Notes under the pieces: generated by a model | The model's database searches: none | Told to the model about the DNA's origin: nothing | The model's input: the letters and a program-made list of their open reading frames with translations, nothing else | Part shown: piece after piece, positions 45,557 to 54,728 of the stretch | How the letters are laid out: each line of letters starts with the position of its first letter | Position numbering within the stretch: position 1 is the first letter of the stretch | Program-made: the position numbers and the translations under genes | DNA from: Tautonia sociabilis | GTDB taxonomy: Bacteria; Planctomycetota; Planctomycetia; Isosphaerales; Isosphaeraceae | Assembly: GCF_003977685.1 (NCBI RefSeq) | Contig: NZ_RYZH01000013.1 | Coordinates: forward strand, 1 to 59,807 | Length of the DNA stretch: 59,807 nt | Reading direction: 5' to 3'

Positions 45557-47836
45557 TCAGTTGGCCGAGGCGAGCGCGCCGGCGGCGCGCCGGGGGCGGT
45601 CGGAGAGGGCGGAGGAAACGCGGTCGGCGTCGGGGTCGAGGTAGGAGGCGACGCAGGACCAGTTGTTCACGTCTTCGCAGAGTCCGTTGAAGACGACGCC
45701 GATGATCGGGGCTCGGGATTGTTCGAGCATGGCTCGGGCGCGGAGGACGGGGCGGAGATCGTTGGCGCCGGCTCGGACGACGAGCAGGGCGGAATCGACC
45801 ACGCGGCCGAGCATCCGGCAGTCGGCGAGGCCGAGGATGGCGGGGCCGTCGAGGATGACGCGGTCGTAGTGGCCGGAGACGGCGGCGACGAGCTGCTTCA
45901 TCTCCAGGGCCCCGAGGATCTCGATCGGCACGCCGGAGGGGTCGCCGGCCGGGAGGAAGTCGAGGTTGGGCAGGTCGGTGCGGAGCACGGTGCGCTGCCA
46001 GGGCATCTCGCCTCGGAGGACGTCGACCAGGCCGAGGTCGTGCTCCTCCTCGTCGAAGACGGGGCGGAGGCTCGGGCGTCGGAGGTCGACTTCGAGCAGC
46101 AGGGTTCGCTCGCCGGACCGGGCGCAGGTGGCGGCCAGGTTGAGGGCGGTGGTGCTCTTGCCTTCGCCGGCCTTGGCGCTGGTGACCAGCAGCGTCACCG
46201 CCGGGCGTCCCTCGGGCCCGGCCAGGCCGACGAGGCTGGCTCGGAGGTTCCGGTAGGCATCGGCCTCGGCCGAGAGCGGCGCGCCGGCCGTCCAGAGGTG
46301 TCCGCCGCGCTGGAGCCGGGCCGTCCGCTTCATGCGAGGGACGACGCCGAGCAGCGGCAGGGTCAGGCCGGTGGTGAGTTGCTCCGGGCCTCGGACGGAA
46401 TGGTCCAGGTGCTCCAGCAACACCACCAGGCCCGCTCCCGAGCCGAGCGAGGCGAACGTGACCAGGGCCAGGAGGATCGTGTAGTTCGGGCTCACCGGCT
46501 TGGTCGGGGCGATCGGCCGCTGGACGACCTTGACGGGGGAGTTCTGCGTGCGGGCGAGCACGTCGAACTGGTCGATCTTGTCCCGGAGGTCGGCCTTGGC
46601 CGCCGCGGTGCGTTCGCGCTCCTTGAGCAACGTGTTGAAGCGGCTGTGGGCGGGGGCCATCTGTCGGATCTTGCCGTAGGCCAGCGCCTCCTGCTCCTCG
46701 ATCTCGGAGAGCTGGCCGCTGAGCAGCTCCACGTATTGCGGGAAGTACGACAGGGCCGGGTCGGCGGTTGGGGTCTGGGCGGCGAGCGACTCCTCCTGGA
46801 GCGACTGGATCTGCCAGTCCAGTTCGCGGAGCATCTGGCGGTAGCGGTTGAGGGCGGGGTCGCCGGGGTTCCGGGAGATGCGAGCGATCTCGCCGATGCG
46901 GAGGTTCAGTTCGCGACGGCGCTCCATCAGCTCGGCGATCTCGCGCTCCTGGGCGGCGAAGGAGGGGGTCCGCTCCTTGGGGAACATGCGGGAGATCCAG
47001 ATCTGGTGGTGGAGCTGGTCGATGCTGTCCTGCTTCCGGAGCTTCATCTGCCCGAGCGACTCGAGGTAGCGGATCTGGTAGTTCTCGCCGTCGGGGGAGA
47101 GGTTGGGCTCGGCGGCCATGGCGTCGATGATCTGGCGGTCGAACTCGTCGAGCTCCCGCTCCAGGGTCTTGAGGTTCGCCTCGGCGGCGTCCTTCGAGTC
47201 CAGGACGTGGTCCTCGACCTCCTTGCGGGCCAACGCCTCGTACTCCTCGAGCCAGAGGTCGAGGATCCGGGCGACCTGGTGGGGGTCGTTCCCTTCGAGG
47301 TGCACGTCATAGTGGGTGGAGAGGCCGACTCGGTTGGTCTTCAGGCGGGCGATCAGCTCCTCGGCCGGGTCCCCGTCCGACCGCATCGGCGGGCCGAGCC
47401 GGGGGCTGCGGAGGACCGACTCGACGATCTGGCGATTGCGGAGGTCCGCCAGGCGGTTCGACTCGTACTGCTCGGCGGTGACGGGGGTGAGGTTGATCTC
47501 CTCGTCGCCGATCAGGCCGGCGAGGATCGTGTCGACCTGGGGGGGCACGATCTCGATCTGGGCCGAGGCGCGGTAGACCGGAGGCAGGCGGAGTACGAGG
47601 ATCGTGCCGGAGGCTCCCAGCACGCCGGCGACCAGCAGCATCAGCCAGAACCGCCGGCGGAGGGCGCGGAGGTAGTCGGACGGCCCCTTGCCCCCGCCGT
47701 GCCCCGGGCCGAAAGAGGAGGGAATTCCCGGGACTCCCGACGGCCCGATCGCCGGAGGCGCCGGGGAGGGCTCGGCAGGCCCCCGGTCGGGGGGGCCGGC
47801 GGGGAGGCCGCCGTAGGGGAGGATGTATCGATCCAT
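45557..47836 (-). CDS. Polysaccharide chain-length determinant with P-loop kinase domain (Wzc-like)
   Basis: A 759-aa protein. A Pro/Gly-rich N-terminus (~1-48) is followed by a Wzz domain: helix ~65-85, long periplasmic coiled-coil (~190-430) and second helix ~445-470. A cytoplasmic BY-kinase-like domain follows with Walker A SAKAGEGKST (~553-563), Walker A' LLLEVDLRRPSL and Walker B VILDGPA. The C-terminus lacks the Tyr-rich cluster that BY-kinases usually autophosphorylate; only one Tyr is in the tail (ASYLDPD). ATG 47836 has GGAAGG 9 nt upstream; GTG 47845 is unlikely. It controls chain length and export of the polymer. Confidence 0.88.
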   Translation of the reverse strand: MDRYILPYGGLPAGPPDRGPAEPSPAPPAIGPSGVPGIPSSFGPGHGGGKGPSDYLRALRRRFWLMLLVAGVLGASGTILVLRLPPVYRASAQIEIVPPQVDTILAGLIGDEEINLTPVTAEQYESNRLADLRNRQIVESVLRSPRLGPPMRSDGDPAEELIARLKTNRVGLSTHYDVHLEGNDPHQVARILDLWLEEYEALARKEVEDHVLDSKDAAEANLKTLERELDEFDRQIIDAMAAEPNLSPDGENYQIRYLESLGQMKLRKQDSIDQLHHQIWISRMFPKERTPSFAAQEREIAELMERRRELNLRIGEIARISRNPGDPALNRYRQMLRELDWQIQSLQEESLAAQTPTADPALSYFPQYVELLSGQLSEIEEQEALAYGKIRQMAPAHSRFNTLLKERERTAAAKADLRDKIDQFDVLARTQNSPVKVVQRPIAPTKPVSPNYTILLALVTFASLGSGAGLVVLLEHLDHSVRGPEQLTTGLTLPLLGVVPRMKRTARLQRGGHLWTAGAPLSAEADAYRNLRASLVGLAGPEGRPAVTLLVTSAKAGEGKSTTALNLAATCARSGERTLLLEVDLRRPSLRPVFDEEEHDLGLVDVLRGEMPWQRTVLRTDLPNLDFLPAGDPSGVPIEILGALEMKQLVAAVSGHYDRVILDGPAILGLADCRMLGRVVDSALLVVRAGANDLRPVLRARAMLEQSRAPIIGVVFNGLCEDVNNWSCVASYLDPDADRVSSALSDRPRRAAGALASAN

Positions 47837-47994
47837 GAGTCGCACCCTTCCTTGAGCGTCGCGGCGGGGTCGGTCCGTCGGGCAGGGGTTGTGGGGTTCG
47901 GGGTCGAGGGGCCGATCGCCGGGGGCCGGTGATCTCGGTTCGGGGGGCCTCCGTCATCCCGCCGGGGCCGGTGCCGACGAGGCGCCGGGGCGGG

Positions 47995-49671
47995 TCAGTC
48001 GTCCTCGGGGGTTCCCCCTCCCGGGTGGGGGGCCCAGCGTCCCCCGATCCCAACGGGGGTCGGGGAGAGCCGGATCGGCCCGGACTCGGGGGACTCCGGG
48101 GCGTCGACGAGGGGCTCGGGGCCGAGTCGGATCGGAGGCGCCCCGTCGGCCAGGAGCCGGCCGAGGCGCTCGCTGCTGGCGAGCGATAGCCGCTGGAGGA
48201 AGCGGAAGGCGATGTCGGAAGCGAACTCCGACCGATCGCAGAGAAGCAGATCGACCGTCAGCAGCATGTCGCCGGCGCCGAAGAGTCGGAAGCTGGCCGT
48301 CGGCCCCGACAACGAAACTGCCCCCGGACCCGTTTCGGTCGCCTCGGGCCATCGGCCTCGGTCGAGCCGATCGACCGGCAGGCCGGGCCCTCGGAAGGCC
48401 AGCCGGGAGGCGGTGCAGCCGAGGGCCTCGGCCGTCTCGGCGACGATCTGGAGGACCCGGGCCGGCTCCTCGGCCAGCTCGACCCGCTGGATGGCCTCCC
48501 AGGTCGCCTTGGCGGCCCGCCGTTCCTGGCGGCCTCGGACCATCCGGGCGGCGAGGTCCTCGCGAAGCTCGGCCAGTTCGTTGCGACGGCTGTAGAGGAT
48601 GATCACAAAGGCCGAGCAGCCGGAGCAGCCGAGAATCAGTGCGAGCACGTCGTTGCGCATCGCCACGCCGAGCAGGACCACGCCGCAGAGAAAGGCGGTG
48701 AAGCAATACAGCAGCGCCGCCGCCTGCCTCGGGTCCAGGCCCAGGCCGATCAGGACGTGGTGGACGTGGCGGCGGTCGGCGGCGGTGAGCGGGAGGTTGC
48801 GGACCCAGCGCCGGAAGATGGCCAGGGCCGTGTCGGAGATGGGCAGACCCATCGCCAGGATCGGCAGCAGGATCGAGACGGCCATCGTCCCCTTGAGCGA
48901 GCCCTGGATGCCAATGACACCGATGAGCATGCCGATGAGCAAACTGCCGCTGTCTCCCAGAAAGATGCAGGCCGGGTGCCAGTTGTAGAGCAGGAAGCCG
49001 GCCAGCCCGCCGGCCAGCGCCGCGGCCATCAGGGCCGAGCCGTAGTTGGCCAGGGCGATGGCCACGAGCATCATCGTGCCGGCCACCAGCAGGCCGACCC
49101 CCGAGGCCAGGCCGTCCATCCCGTCGATCAGGTTCCAGACGTTCATGCACCCGAGGAACCAGAGCAGCGTGATCGCCATGCCGGGCACATCGAGAACCAG
49201 CGGGCTATCCGCCCCGGGGAGGCCGACCGTCAGCGGGAGGCTCAGCGCCAGTTCGACGCCGAGCACCTCGACCGACTCGATCCGGATCCCTCCTGCGTAG
49301 AGCAGCAAGACCGCCGCCCCCTGCCCCAGCAGCTTGGCTCGGGGGCTGACGCCGAGGGTGTCGTCGACGGCTCCCAGCAACAGCACGACCCCGGCGGCCA
49401 GGCCGACCCAGGGGAGCGACTCCGACCAGTCGGTCAGCCCCGGCCAGCCGGGCATCAGCCCGAAGGCGACCAGCGGGACCAGCCCGGTTGCCAGGCCGAC
49501 GGCCAGCCCCAGGCCGCCGAGCCGGGGGGTCGCCCCCTTGTGGATGCGTCGGAACTGGTCCGGGCGGTCGATCGCCCCGGCCAGGAAGGCCAGCCGAGTG
49601 ACGATCGGCGTGGCCAGCACGCAGCCGAGGAACGACAGCGCGAAGACGAGCAGGTAGGAGTCGGGCGTCAT
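47995..49671 (-). CDS. WecA/MraY-family phosphoglycosyltransferase with cytoplasmic extension
   Basis: A 558-aa protein. Residues 1-345 have about ten to eleven membrane helices and the family motifs LLGAVDDTLGVSPRAKLLGQ, NVWNLIDGMDGLASG, FLGDSGSLLIG and DRRHVHHVL. It should transfer sugar-1-phosphate to undecaprenyl phosphate and begin repeat-unit synthesis. A C-terminal cytoplasmic extension of ~200 residues (AARMVRGRQERR, then a GAF-like stretch ~400-510 and a Pro-rich tail) is not part of the core family. ATG 49671. It is the first gene of the minus-strand cluster. Confidence 0.88.
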   Translation of the reverse strand: MTPDSYLLVFALSFLGCVLATPIVTRLAFLAGAIDRPDQFRRIHKGATPRLGGLGLAVGLATGLVPLVAFGLMPGWPGLTDWSESLPWVGLAAGVVLLLGAVDDTLGVSPRAKLLGQGAAVLLLYAGGIRIESVEVLGVELALSLPLTVGLPGADSPLVLDVPGMAITLLWFLGCMNVWNLIDGMDGLASGVGLLVAGTMMLVAIALANYGSALMAAALAGGLAGFLLYNWHPACIFLGDSGSLLIGMLIGVIGIQGSLKGTMAVSILLPILAMGLPISDTALAIFRRWVRNLPLTAADRRHVHHVLIGLGLDPRQAAALLYCFTAFLCGVVLLGVAMRNDVLALILGCSGCSAFVIILYSRRNELAELREDLAARMVRGRQERRAAKATWEAIQRVELAEEPARVLQIVAETAEALGCTASRLAFRGPGLPVDRLDRGRWPEATETGPGAVSLSGPTASFRLFGAGDMLLTVDLLLCDRSEFASDIAFRFLQRLSLASSERLGRLLADGAPPIRLGPEPLVDAPESPESGPIRLSPTPVGIGGRWAPHPGGGTPEDD

Positions 49672-50196
49672 GGACCGGCACCAGTTCCGTCTGGCCCGGA
49701 GGCGCGCGGCGCCCGGGGCGCCCGACGCGGGGCGATCCGGCTCGCGAGCGTCCGTGCTCGATTGCGAATCCAACGATCCGGTTCGACGGCGGGTGGCCGG
49801 CGGCGTCGGGGCCGTCCGGCGGAATTGGGCGCGGCGGAATCGCCGGGGCCCTCGGTCAGTCGGCCGGGGGGATCGGGGCGGTTGGATTCATGGTCGGCGT
49901 GCTCCTCCCTGGTGGTGCGCCGGTCTCGGTTGATACGTCGACGGGTGGGCGGGGTGTTGAGGCCGACCGGGGCGATCCGGAGCGGCGCTCGACCCCCCTT
50001 CCGATCGATCCGGGCCGAAGATCCCTGGCCCATCGATACGGACAAGGCGGCCGTAGTATGCCGGCGATGGGGGGGACGGTCAAGGGGGGATCCGGAGCGG
50101 CCGGGGCCCGGCGGCGCGGGTTCGTTCCCCTTCCCGGCCCGAGGACGCCTTCGGTATCGTGTGAGGAGTCGACTACCTCCGGGCCCGGACGATCCC
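49672..50196. other. Divergent intergenic region between the polysaccharide cluster and selB
   Basis: These 525 nt should hold promoters for both directions, but only weak -10-like elements were seen (TAGTAT 50054-50059, TATCGT 50155-50160). I looked for a selenocysteine tRNA (TCA anticodon loop, long variable arm) and found none. No believable gene. Confidence 0.35.
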
Positions 50197-52137
50197 GTGC
50201 GCGACCTCATCCTCGGCACCGCTGGGCACATCGACCACGGCAAGACGGCCCTGGTCCGCGCCCTGACCGGCGTGGACACCGATCGCCTGCCGGCCGAAAA
50301 GCAGCGGGGCATCACCATCGACCTGGGCTTCGCCTCGATGGAGCTGGGGGGCGTCCGGCTCGGCCTGGTGGACGTGCCCGGCCACGAGCGGTTCATCCGC
50401 AACATGCTGGCGGGCGCCTCGGGGTTCGACCTGGTGATGCTCGTCGTCGCCGCCGACGACTCGGTGATGCCCCAGACGAGGGAGCACCTGGAACTCCTCC
50501 GATTGCTCGGCCTGGCCTCGGGAGTCGTCGCGCTGACCAAGTGCGACCTGGTCTCGGAGGACTGGCTGGATCTGGTCACCGAGGACGTGATCGGGCTGGT
50601 TGCCGGCTCCTTCCTGGAAGGGGCGCCGATCATCCGGACCTCGTCGGCCACCGGGGAGGGGATCGCCGAACTCCGGGCCGCGCTGGAGGCCGCCGCGAAC
50701 GCCCTGCCCGACCGGGTCCAGGACCGGCCCTTTCGCATGGCGATCGACCGCTGCTTCACCGTGGCCGGGCACGGGACGGTGGTCACGGGGACGGTCGTTT
50801 CCGGGGCCGTCTCGGTGGGAGACGAGGTGGATTGGCTTCCCGAGGGGCGTCGGGTCCGGGTCCGGGGGCTGCACCGGCACGACCGGCCGGTGGATCGGGT
50901 CGATCGGGGGTCTCGGGCGGCGATCAACCTGGCGGGGGTCCATCATGCGGAGGTCCGCCGCGGGCAGGAGCTGGCGTCTCCGGGGTTTTTGAGGCCGTCG
51001 ACGGTGCTCTCGGCGATGGTCCGCGCTTCGGAGGGGGCTCCTCGGGCGATTCGCCACCGGGCCCGCTACCGGATCCACCTGGGAACGGCGGAGGTGACCG
51101 GCTCGGTCGCGGTGCTCGACGGCCCGGAACTGGCGCCGGGGACGGAGGGTCTGGTGCAACTGTTCCTGGGGGAGCCGGTCGTTTGCGAGCACGGCCAGCC
51201 GATCGTGATCCGGGAGGAGAGTCCGCCGTGGACGCTGGGCGGCGGCCGGGTGATCCAGCCGGTCGCCTCCCGGGTGCGCCGTCGCGACGCTTCGGGCCGC
51301 GATCGGCTGCTCCGGCTGGCTGGGCCGGACGCGGTGGCTCGGGCCTCCTCGGCGATGGCGTCGTATCGCCTGCGACCGTGGACCGATCTCGACCTGGCGC
51401 GGGACGCCGGCCTCTCGCCGGCGGAGGCCGGAACGATCGTCGCGTCGCTCCGGGATCGGGGGGAGCTGGTCGAGCTGCCGATCGGGCCGAGGCGGTCGAT
51501 CCGGCTCCCGAAGGCGTCTGTCGACGAGCTGGAGGACCGCCTAATCCGGGCGGTCGGCCGGTTGCACGGGAGGAACCCGAGGCTCTCGAGCGTCCGGAGG
51601 TCGAGCGTGCTGGGGGAACTGGAGGACCTGAAGAGCGACGCGCTGATCTCGGCGCTGGTCGATCGGCTGGCTCGCGACGGTCGGCTCGTGGCCGGGGAGC
51701 GAACGGTCGCCCTGGCCGGGTATCAGCCGCAGTTGACCCAGGCGGAACGCCGCGTGAAAGCGGAGCTGCTCGAGGCCCACAAGGGGACCGGGTTCGCTCC
51801 TCCGCTGGCGTCGGAGCTGGTCGAGAAGGCGGGGGCTCGGGGAGGGGTCGTGCCGGAGCTGCTGGAGCTGCTGGCCGAGGAGGGCCTCCTGGTCGCGATC
51901 GAGCCGAACGCCCTGTACCTGGAGGCCGACGCCGACTCGGAGCTGAGGCGTCGGGTCATCGCCCGCCTGGCCGACGGTTCGACCCTGGCGATGGCCGATC
52001 TCCGCGACCTGCTGGGGACGACCCGGAAATACGCCGTGCCGATCGGGGAGTACCTGGACCGAATCGGCCTGACGGTGCGCGAGGGGGACCTCCGCCGCCT
52101 CTCGCCCTCGATGGGGGAGGCCGATGAGCCATCCTGA
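50197..52137 (+). CDS. selB: Selenocysteine-specific translation elongation factor SelB
   Basis: A 646-aa protein that delivers Sec-tRNA to UGA codons with a SECIS element. The GTP-binding motifs are clear: GHIDHGKT (10-17), RGITIDLGF, DVPGHE and TKCD. Domain II/III features (GHGTVVTGTVVSG) follow, and the C-terminal ~250 residues are winged-helix repeats typical of SelB (ELEDRLIRAVGR, TRKYAVPIGEYLDRIGLTVR). GTG 50197 begins the N-terminal beta strand directly (VRDLILGTAGH). The stop overlaps the selA start by 14 nt. Confidence 0.95.
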   Translation: MRDLILGTAGHIDHGKTALVRALTGVDTDRLPAEKQRGITIDLGFASMELGGVRLGLVDVPGHERFIRNMLAGASGFDLVMLVVAADDSVMPQTREHLELLRLLGLASGVVALTKCDLVSEDWLDLVTEDVIGLVAGSFLEGAPIIRTSSATGEGIAELRAALEAAANALPDRVQDRPFRMAIDRCFTVAGHGTVVTGTVVSGAVSVGDEVDWLPEGRRVRVRGLHRHDRPVDRVDRGSRAAINLAGVHHAEVRRGQELASPGFLRPSTVLSAMVRASEGAPRAIRHRARYRIHLGTAEVTGSVAVLDGPELAPGTEGLVQLFLGEPVVCEHGQPIVIREESPPWTLGGGRVIQPVASRVRRRDASGRDRLLRLAGPDAVARASSAMASYRLRPWTDLDLARDAGLSPAEAGTIVASLRDRGELVELPIGPRRSIRLPKASVDELEDRLIRAVGRLHGRNPRLSSVRRSSVLGELEDLKSDALISALVDRLARDGRLVAGERTVALAGYQPQLTQAERRVKAELLEAHKGTGFAPPLASELVEKAGARGGVVPELLELLAEEGLLVAIEPNALYLEADADSELRRRVIARLADGSTLAMADLRDLLGTTRKYAVPIGEYLDRIGLTVREGDLRRLSPSMGEADEPS

Positions 52138-53536
52138 AGACCGCCCAGCGTCGCCGTTCCGACGACTGCCCCCCGTCCACGCGCTGCTCGACGCTCCGGA
52201 ACTCGCGATTGCGATCGAGACGCACGGCCGGGAAACGGTGCTCTCGGCGGTGCGCTCGGTGCTGGAGGAGGCGAGGCAGGCCATCTCCCGGGGGGAGGCG
52301 TTCCCGGTCGACCCGGACTCGCTGGCCGGGAAGGCGGCCGGCCGCCTCGACGCCGACCGGCCGACCCTCCGGCCGGTGATCAACGCAACCGGAGTGCTGC
52401 TGCATACCGGCCTCGGCCGGGCCCCGCTGGCGAGGGAGGCGGCCGAGGCGGTCTCGCGGGTGGCGGCGGGGTACTGCAACCTCGAGTTCGACCTGGAGCA
52501 TGGGGAGCGGGGCCGGCGGTCGTCCGGGGTGGCCGAACTCCTGCGGAGGATCACCGGGGCCGAGGCGGCGGCGGTCGTGAACAACAACGCGGGGGCGACG
52601 ATGCTGGCGCTCCGGGCGCTGGCGATCGGCCGGGAGGTGGTCGTCTCCCGGGGGCAGCTCGTCGAGATCGGGGGCAGCTACCGCCTGCCGGAGGTCTTCG
52701 AGGCGTCGGGGGCCCGGCTCCGGGAGGTCGGCACGACGAACAAGACGCGGTTGGCCGACTACGAACGGGCCATCGGCCCGGAGACGGCCGCCCTGCTCCG
52801 GGTCCATTCGAGCAACTACACGATCGTGGGGTTCGCCGAGTCGGTCGGGATCGGGCCGATGGCGGCGCTGGCGAGGTCCCGGGGGGTGCTGGCGATCGAC
52901 GAGATCGGCTCGGGGGCCCTCGGGCCGGGGAGGCCGCCAGGCGTCTCGGGAGAGCCGACGGTCGCGGAGGGAATCGCGGCCGGGGCGGATCTCGTGCTCT
53001 GCTCGGGAGACAAGCTGCTCGGCGGGCCGCAGTGCGGGCTGCTCCTCGGGCGGTCGGAGGTCATCTGCCGGATCGAGGCCGACCCGATGATGCGAGCGCT
53101 CCGGGTCGACAAGATGACGCTGGCCGCCCTGGAGGCGACCCTCCGGATCGCCCTCGATCCGTCCCGGGCCGCCCGGGGAATCCCCCTCTGGGCGTTCCTC
53201 TCGACGCCGGTCGATCGGTTGAGGGAGCGGGCCGACCGGCTGGCGGGGAGGCTCCGGGAGGAGCTGCGGCTGGATGCGACGGCGGCCGACTCGGTGGCCT
53301 TTGTCGGCGGGGGGAGCGCCCCGGACGAGGCGATCCCGTCGGCCAGCGTCCGGGTGATCCCCCCCCTGCCCGGCCCGTCGCCCGGGGCCTCGGAGGCGAG
53401 CCGGGCGCTCCGGCTGGGATCGCCGGGAGTTGTCTGTCGGGTGCAGGGCGGGGCGCTCTGGTTCGACCTTCGGGCCGTGCCCGAGGATCAGGACGGGGAG
53501 ATCGCCGGCGCGATCGGGGAGGTCGTGCGCGGCTGA
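52124..53536 (+). CDS. selA: L-seryl-tRNA(Sec) selenium transferase SelA
   Basis: A 470-aa PLP enzyme that converts Ser-tRNA(Sec) to Sec-tRNA(Sec) using selenophosphate. Typical features are VINATGVLLHTGLGRAPL, CNLEFDLEHGERGRR, NNNAGATML and the PLP lysine Lys297 in SGDKLLGGPQ. The C-terminal domain is also present. Its 14-nt overlap with selB points to coupling. selC and selD are not in the window, so the pathway's completeness is inferred. Confidence 0.95.
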   Translation: MSHPEDRPASPFRRLPPVHALLDAPELAIAIETHGRETVLSAVRSVLEEARQAISRGEAFPVDPDSLAGKAAGRLDADRPTLRPVINATGVLLHTGLGRAPLAREAAEAVSRVAAGYCNLEFDLEHGERGRRSSGVAELLRRITGAEAAAVVNNNAGATMLALRALAIGREVVVSRGQLVEIGGSYRLPEVFEASGARLREVGTTNKTRLADYERAIGPETAALLRVHSSNYTIVGFAESVGIGPMAALARSRGVLAIDEIGSGALGPGRPPGVSGEPTVAEGIAAGADLVLCSGDKLLGGPQCGLLLGRSEVICRIEADPMMRALRVDKMTLAALEATLRIALDPSRAARGIPLWAFLSTPVDRLRERADRLAGRLREELRLDATAADSVAFVGGGSAPDEAIPSASVRVIPPLPGPSPGASEASRALRLGSPGVVCRVQGGALWFDLRAVPEDQDGEIAGAIGEVVRG

Positions 53537-53541
53537 TCGCC

Positions 53542-53571
53542 TTGCCCGGCGGGGAGCGCTCCGCCTAGGAT
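53542..53571 (+). promoter_or_regulatory. Candidate promoter with palindrome upstream of mnmA
   Basis: TTGCCC (53542-53547) and TAGGAT (53566-53571) are spaced by 18 nt. The palindrome GGAGCGCTCC (53553-53562) lies between them and could be an operator. Start of mnmA: 53626. Confidence 0.4.
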
Positions 53572-53625
53572 ACCCCGACGGTTCCTCCTGGCATGCTCCC
53601 CTCTCTCTTCGTCCCTGAGGTCGCG

Positions 53626-54714
53626 ATGGCTCGGCGGGTGGTCCTGGCGATGAGCGGCGGCGTCGATAGCTCGGTCGCCGCTCACTTGCTGAAGCGGGAG
53701 GGGTTCGAGGTGATCGGCCTCTTCATGAGGACCGGAGCGCACGTCGACCAGCCCGAGCGTCGGGCCAAGACCTGCTGTAGCGCCTCCGACGCGATCGATG
53801 CCCAGGCGGTCGCCGACCGCCTGGACATTCCCTTCTTCGCGCTGGACTTCGAGAGCGACTTCGGCCGCATCATGGACGACTTCGCCGACGAGTACCTCGC
53901 CGGCCGGACGCCGAACCCCTGCGTGCTCTGCAACGTCTGGCTGAAGTTCGGCAAGCTCTGGGCTTACGGCAAGCAGGTCGGGGCCGACTTCGTCGCCACC
54001 GGGCACCACGCCCGGATCCTGCCCGATGACGAGGGGAACCCCCGGATCGGTCGGGCGGTCGACGCGGGGAAGGATCAGTCGTATGTCCTGTTCGGGCTGC
54101 GTCGGGAGCTCCTGCCTCACGTCCTGCTGCCCGTCGGGGGGTATTCAAAGGCCGAGATCCGGGCCCTGGCTCGGGAGCTGGCCCTGCCGGTGCACGATAA
54201 GCAGGACAGCCAGGAGATCTGCTTCATCCCGGACGATGACTACCTCCGCTTCGTCCGTCAGCGTCGCCCCGGGGCGAGCGAGCCGGGCCGGATCGTGGAC
54301 GAGGAGGGCAGGGAGGTCGGCCGGCACGAGGGGATCGAGGCGTTCACGATCGGCCAGCGTCGAGGGCTGGGGATCGCGTTCGGCGAGCCTCGCTACGTGG
54401 TCGGCATCGAGCCGAGCACCCAGACCGTGACCGTTGGCCGCCGGGAGGCGCTGGAGAAGGCGGGGCTGGAGGCGTCTCGGTTCAACTGGCAGGTCGAAAC
54501 GCCGGGCGGACCGATCCGCTGCCTGGCCCAGATCCGGGCCAGACACCGAGCGGTGCCGGCGGTGGTCGAGCCGAGGGAGGGGGGCCGGGCGATCGTCCGG
54601 TTCGAGGAGCCCCAGCCAGCGGTCACTCCAGGGCAGATCGTCACGGTCTACCAGGGGGACCTGGTCCTGGGCGGGGGATGGATCGAGCGGCCGATCGAGC
54701 CTGATGTTGCCTGA
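53626..54714 (+). CDS. mnmA: tRNA-uridine 2-sulfurtransferase MnmA
   Basis: A 362-aa enzyme that thiolates U34 of tRNAs for Lys, Glu and Gln. The PP-loop SGGVDSSVAA (~7-16), the catalytic Cys in NPCVLCN, the TGHHAR motif, and the second Cys in QEICFIPDDDY are present. ATG 53626 (MARRVVLAMSGG) matches the family start and has GAGG 6 nt upstream; ATG 53593 would add 11 residues. It is downstream of selA but has its own candidate promoter. Both genes act on tRNA, though they are in different pathways. Confidence 0.95.
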   Translation: MARRVVLAMSGGVDSSVAAHLLKREGFEVIGLFMRTGAHVDQPERRAKTCCSASDAIDAQAVADRLDIPFFALDFESDFGRIMDDFADEYLAGRTPNPCVLCNVWLKFGKLWAYGKQVGADFVATGHHARILPDDEGNPRIGRAVDAGKDQSYVLFGLRRELLPHVLLPVGGYSKAEIRALARELALPVHDKQDSQEICFIPDDDYLRFVRQRRPGASEPGRIVDEEGREVGRHEGIEAFTIGQRRGLGIAFGEPRYVVGIEPSTQTVTVGRREALEKAGLEASRFNWQVETPGGPIRCLAQIRARHRAVPAVVEPREGGRAIVRFEEPQPAVTPGQIVTVYQGDLVLGGGWIERPIEPDVA

Positions 54715-54728
54715 GGGCAACGCGGACC

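Noticed and set aside
49672..50196. Possible tRNA(Sec) upstream of selB
   Set aside because: T-loop-like GGTTCGAC is present, but there is no TCA anticodon loop or matching acceptor stem.
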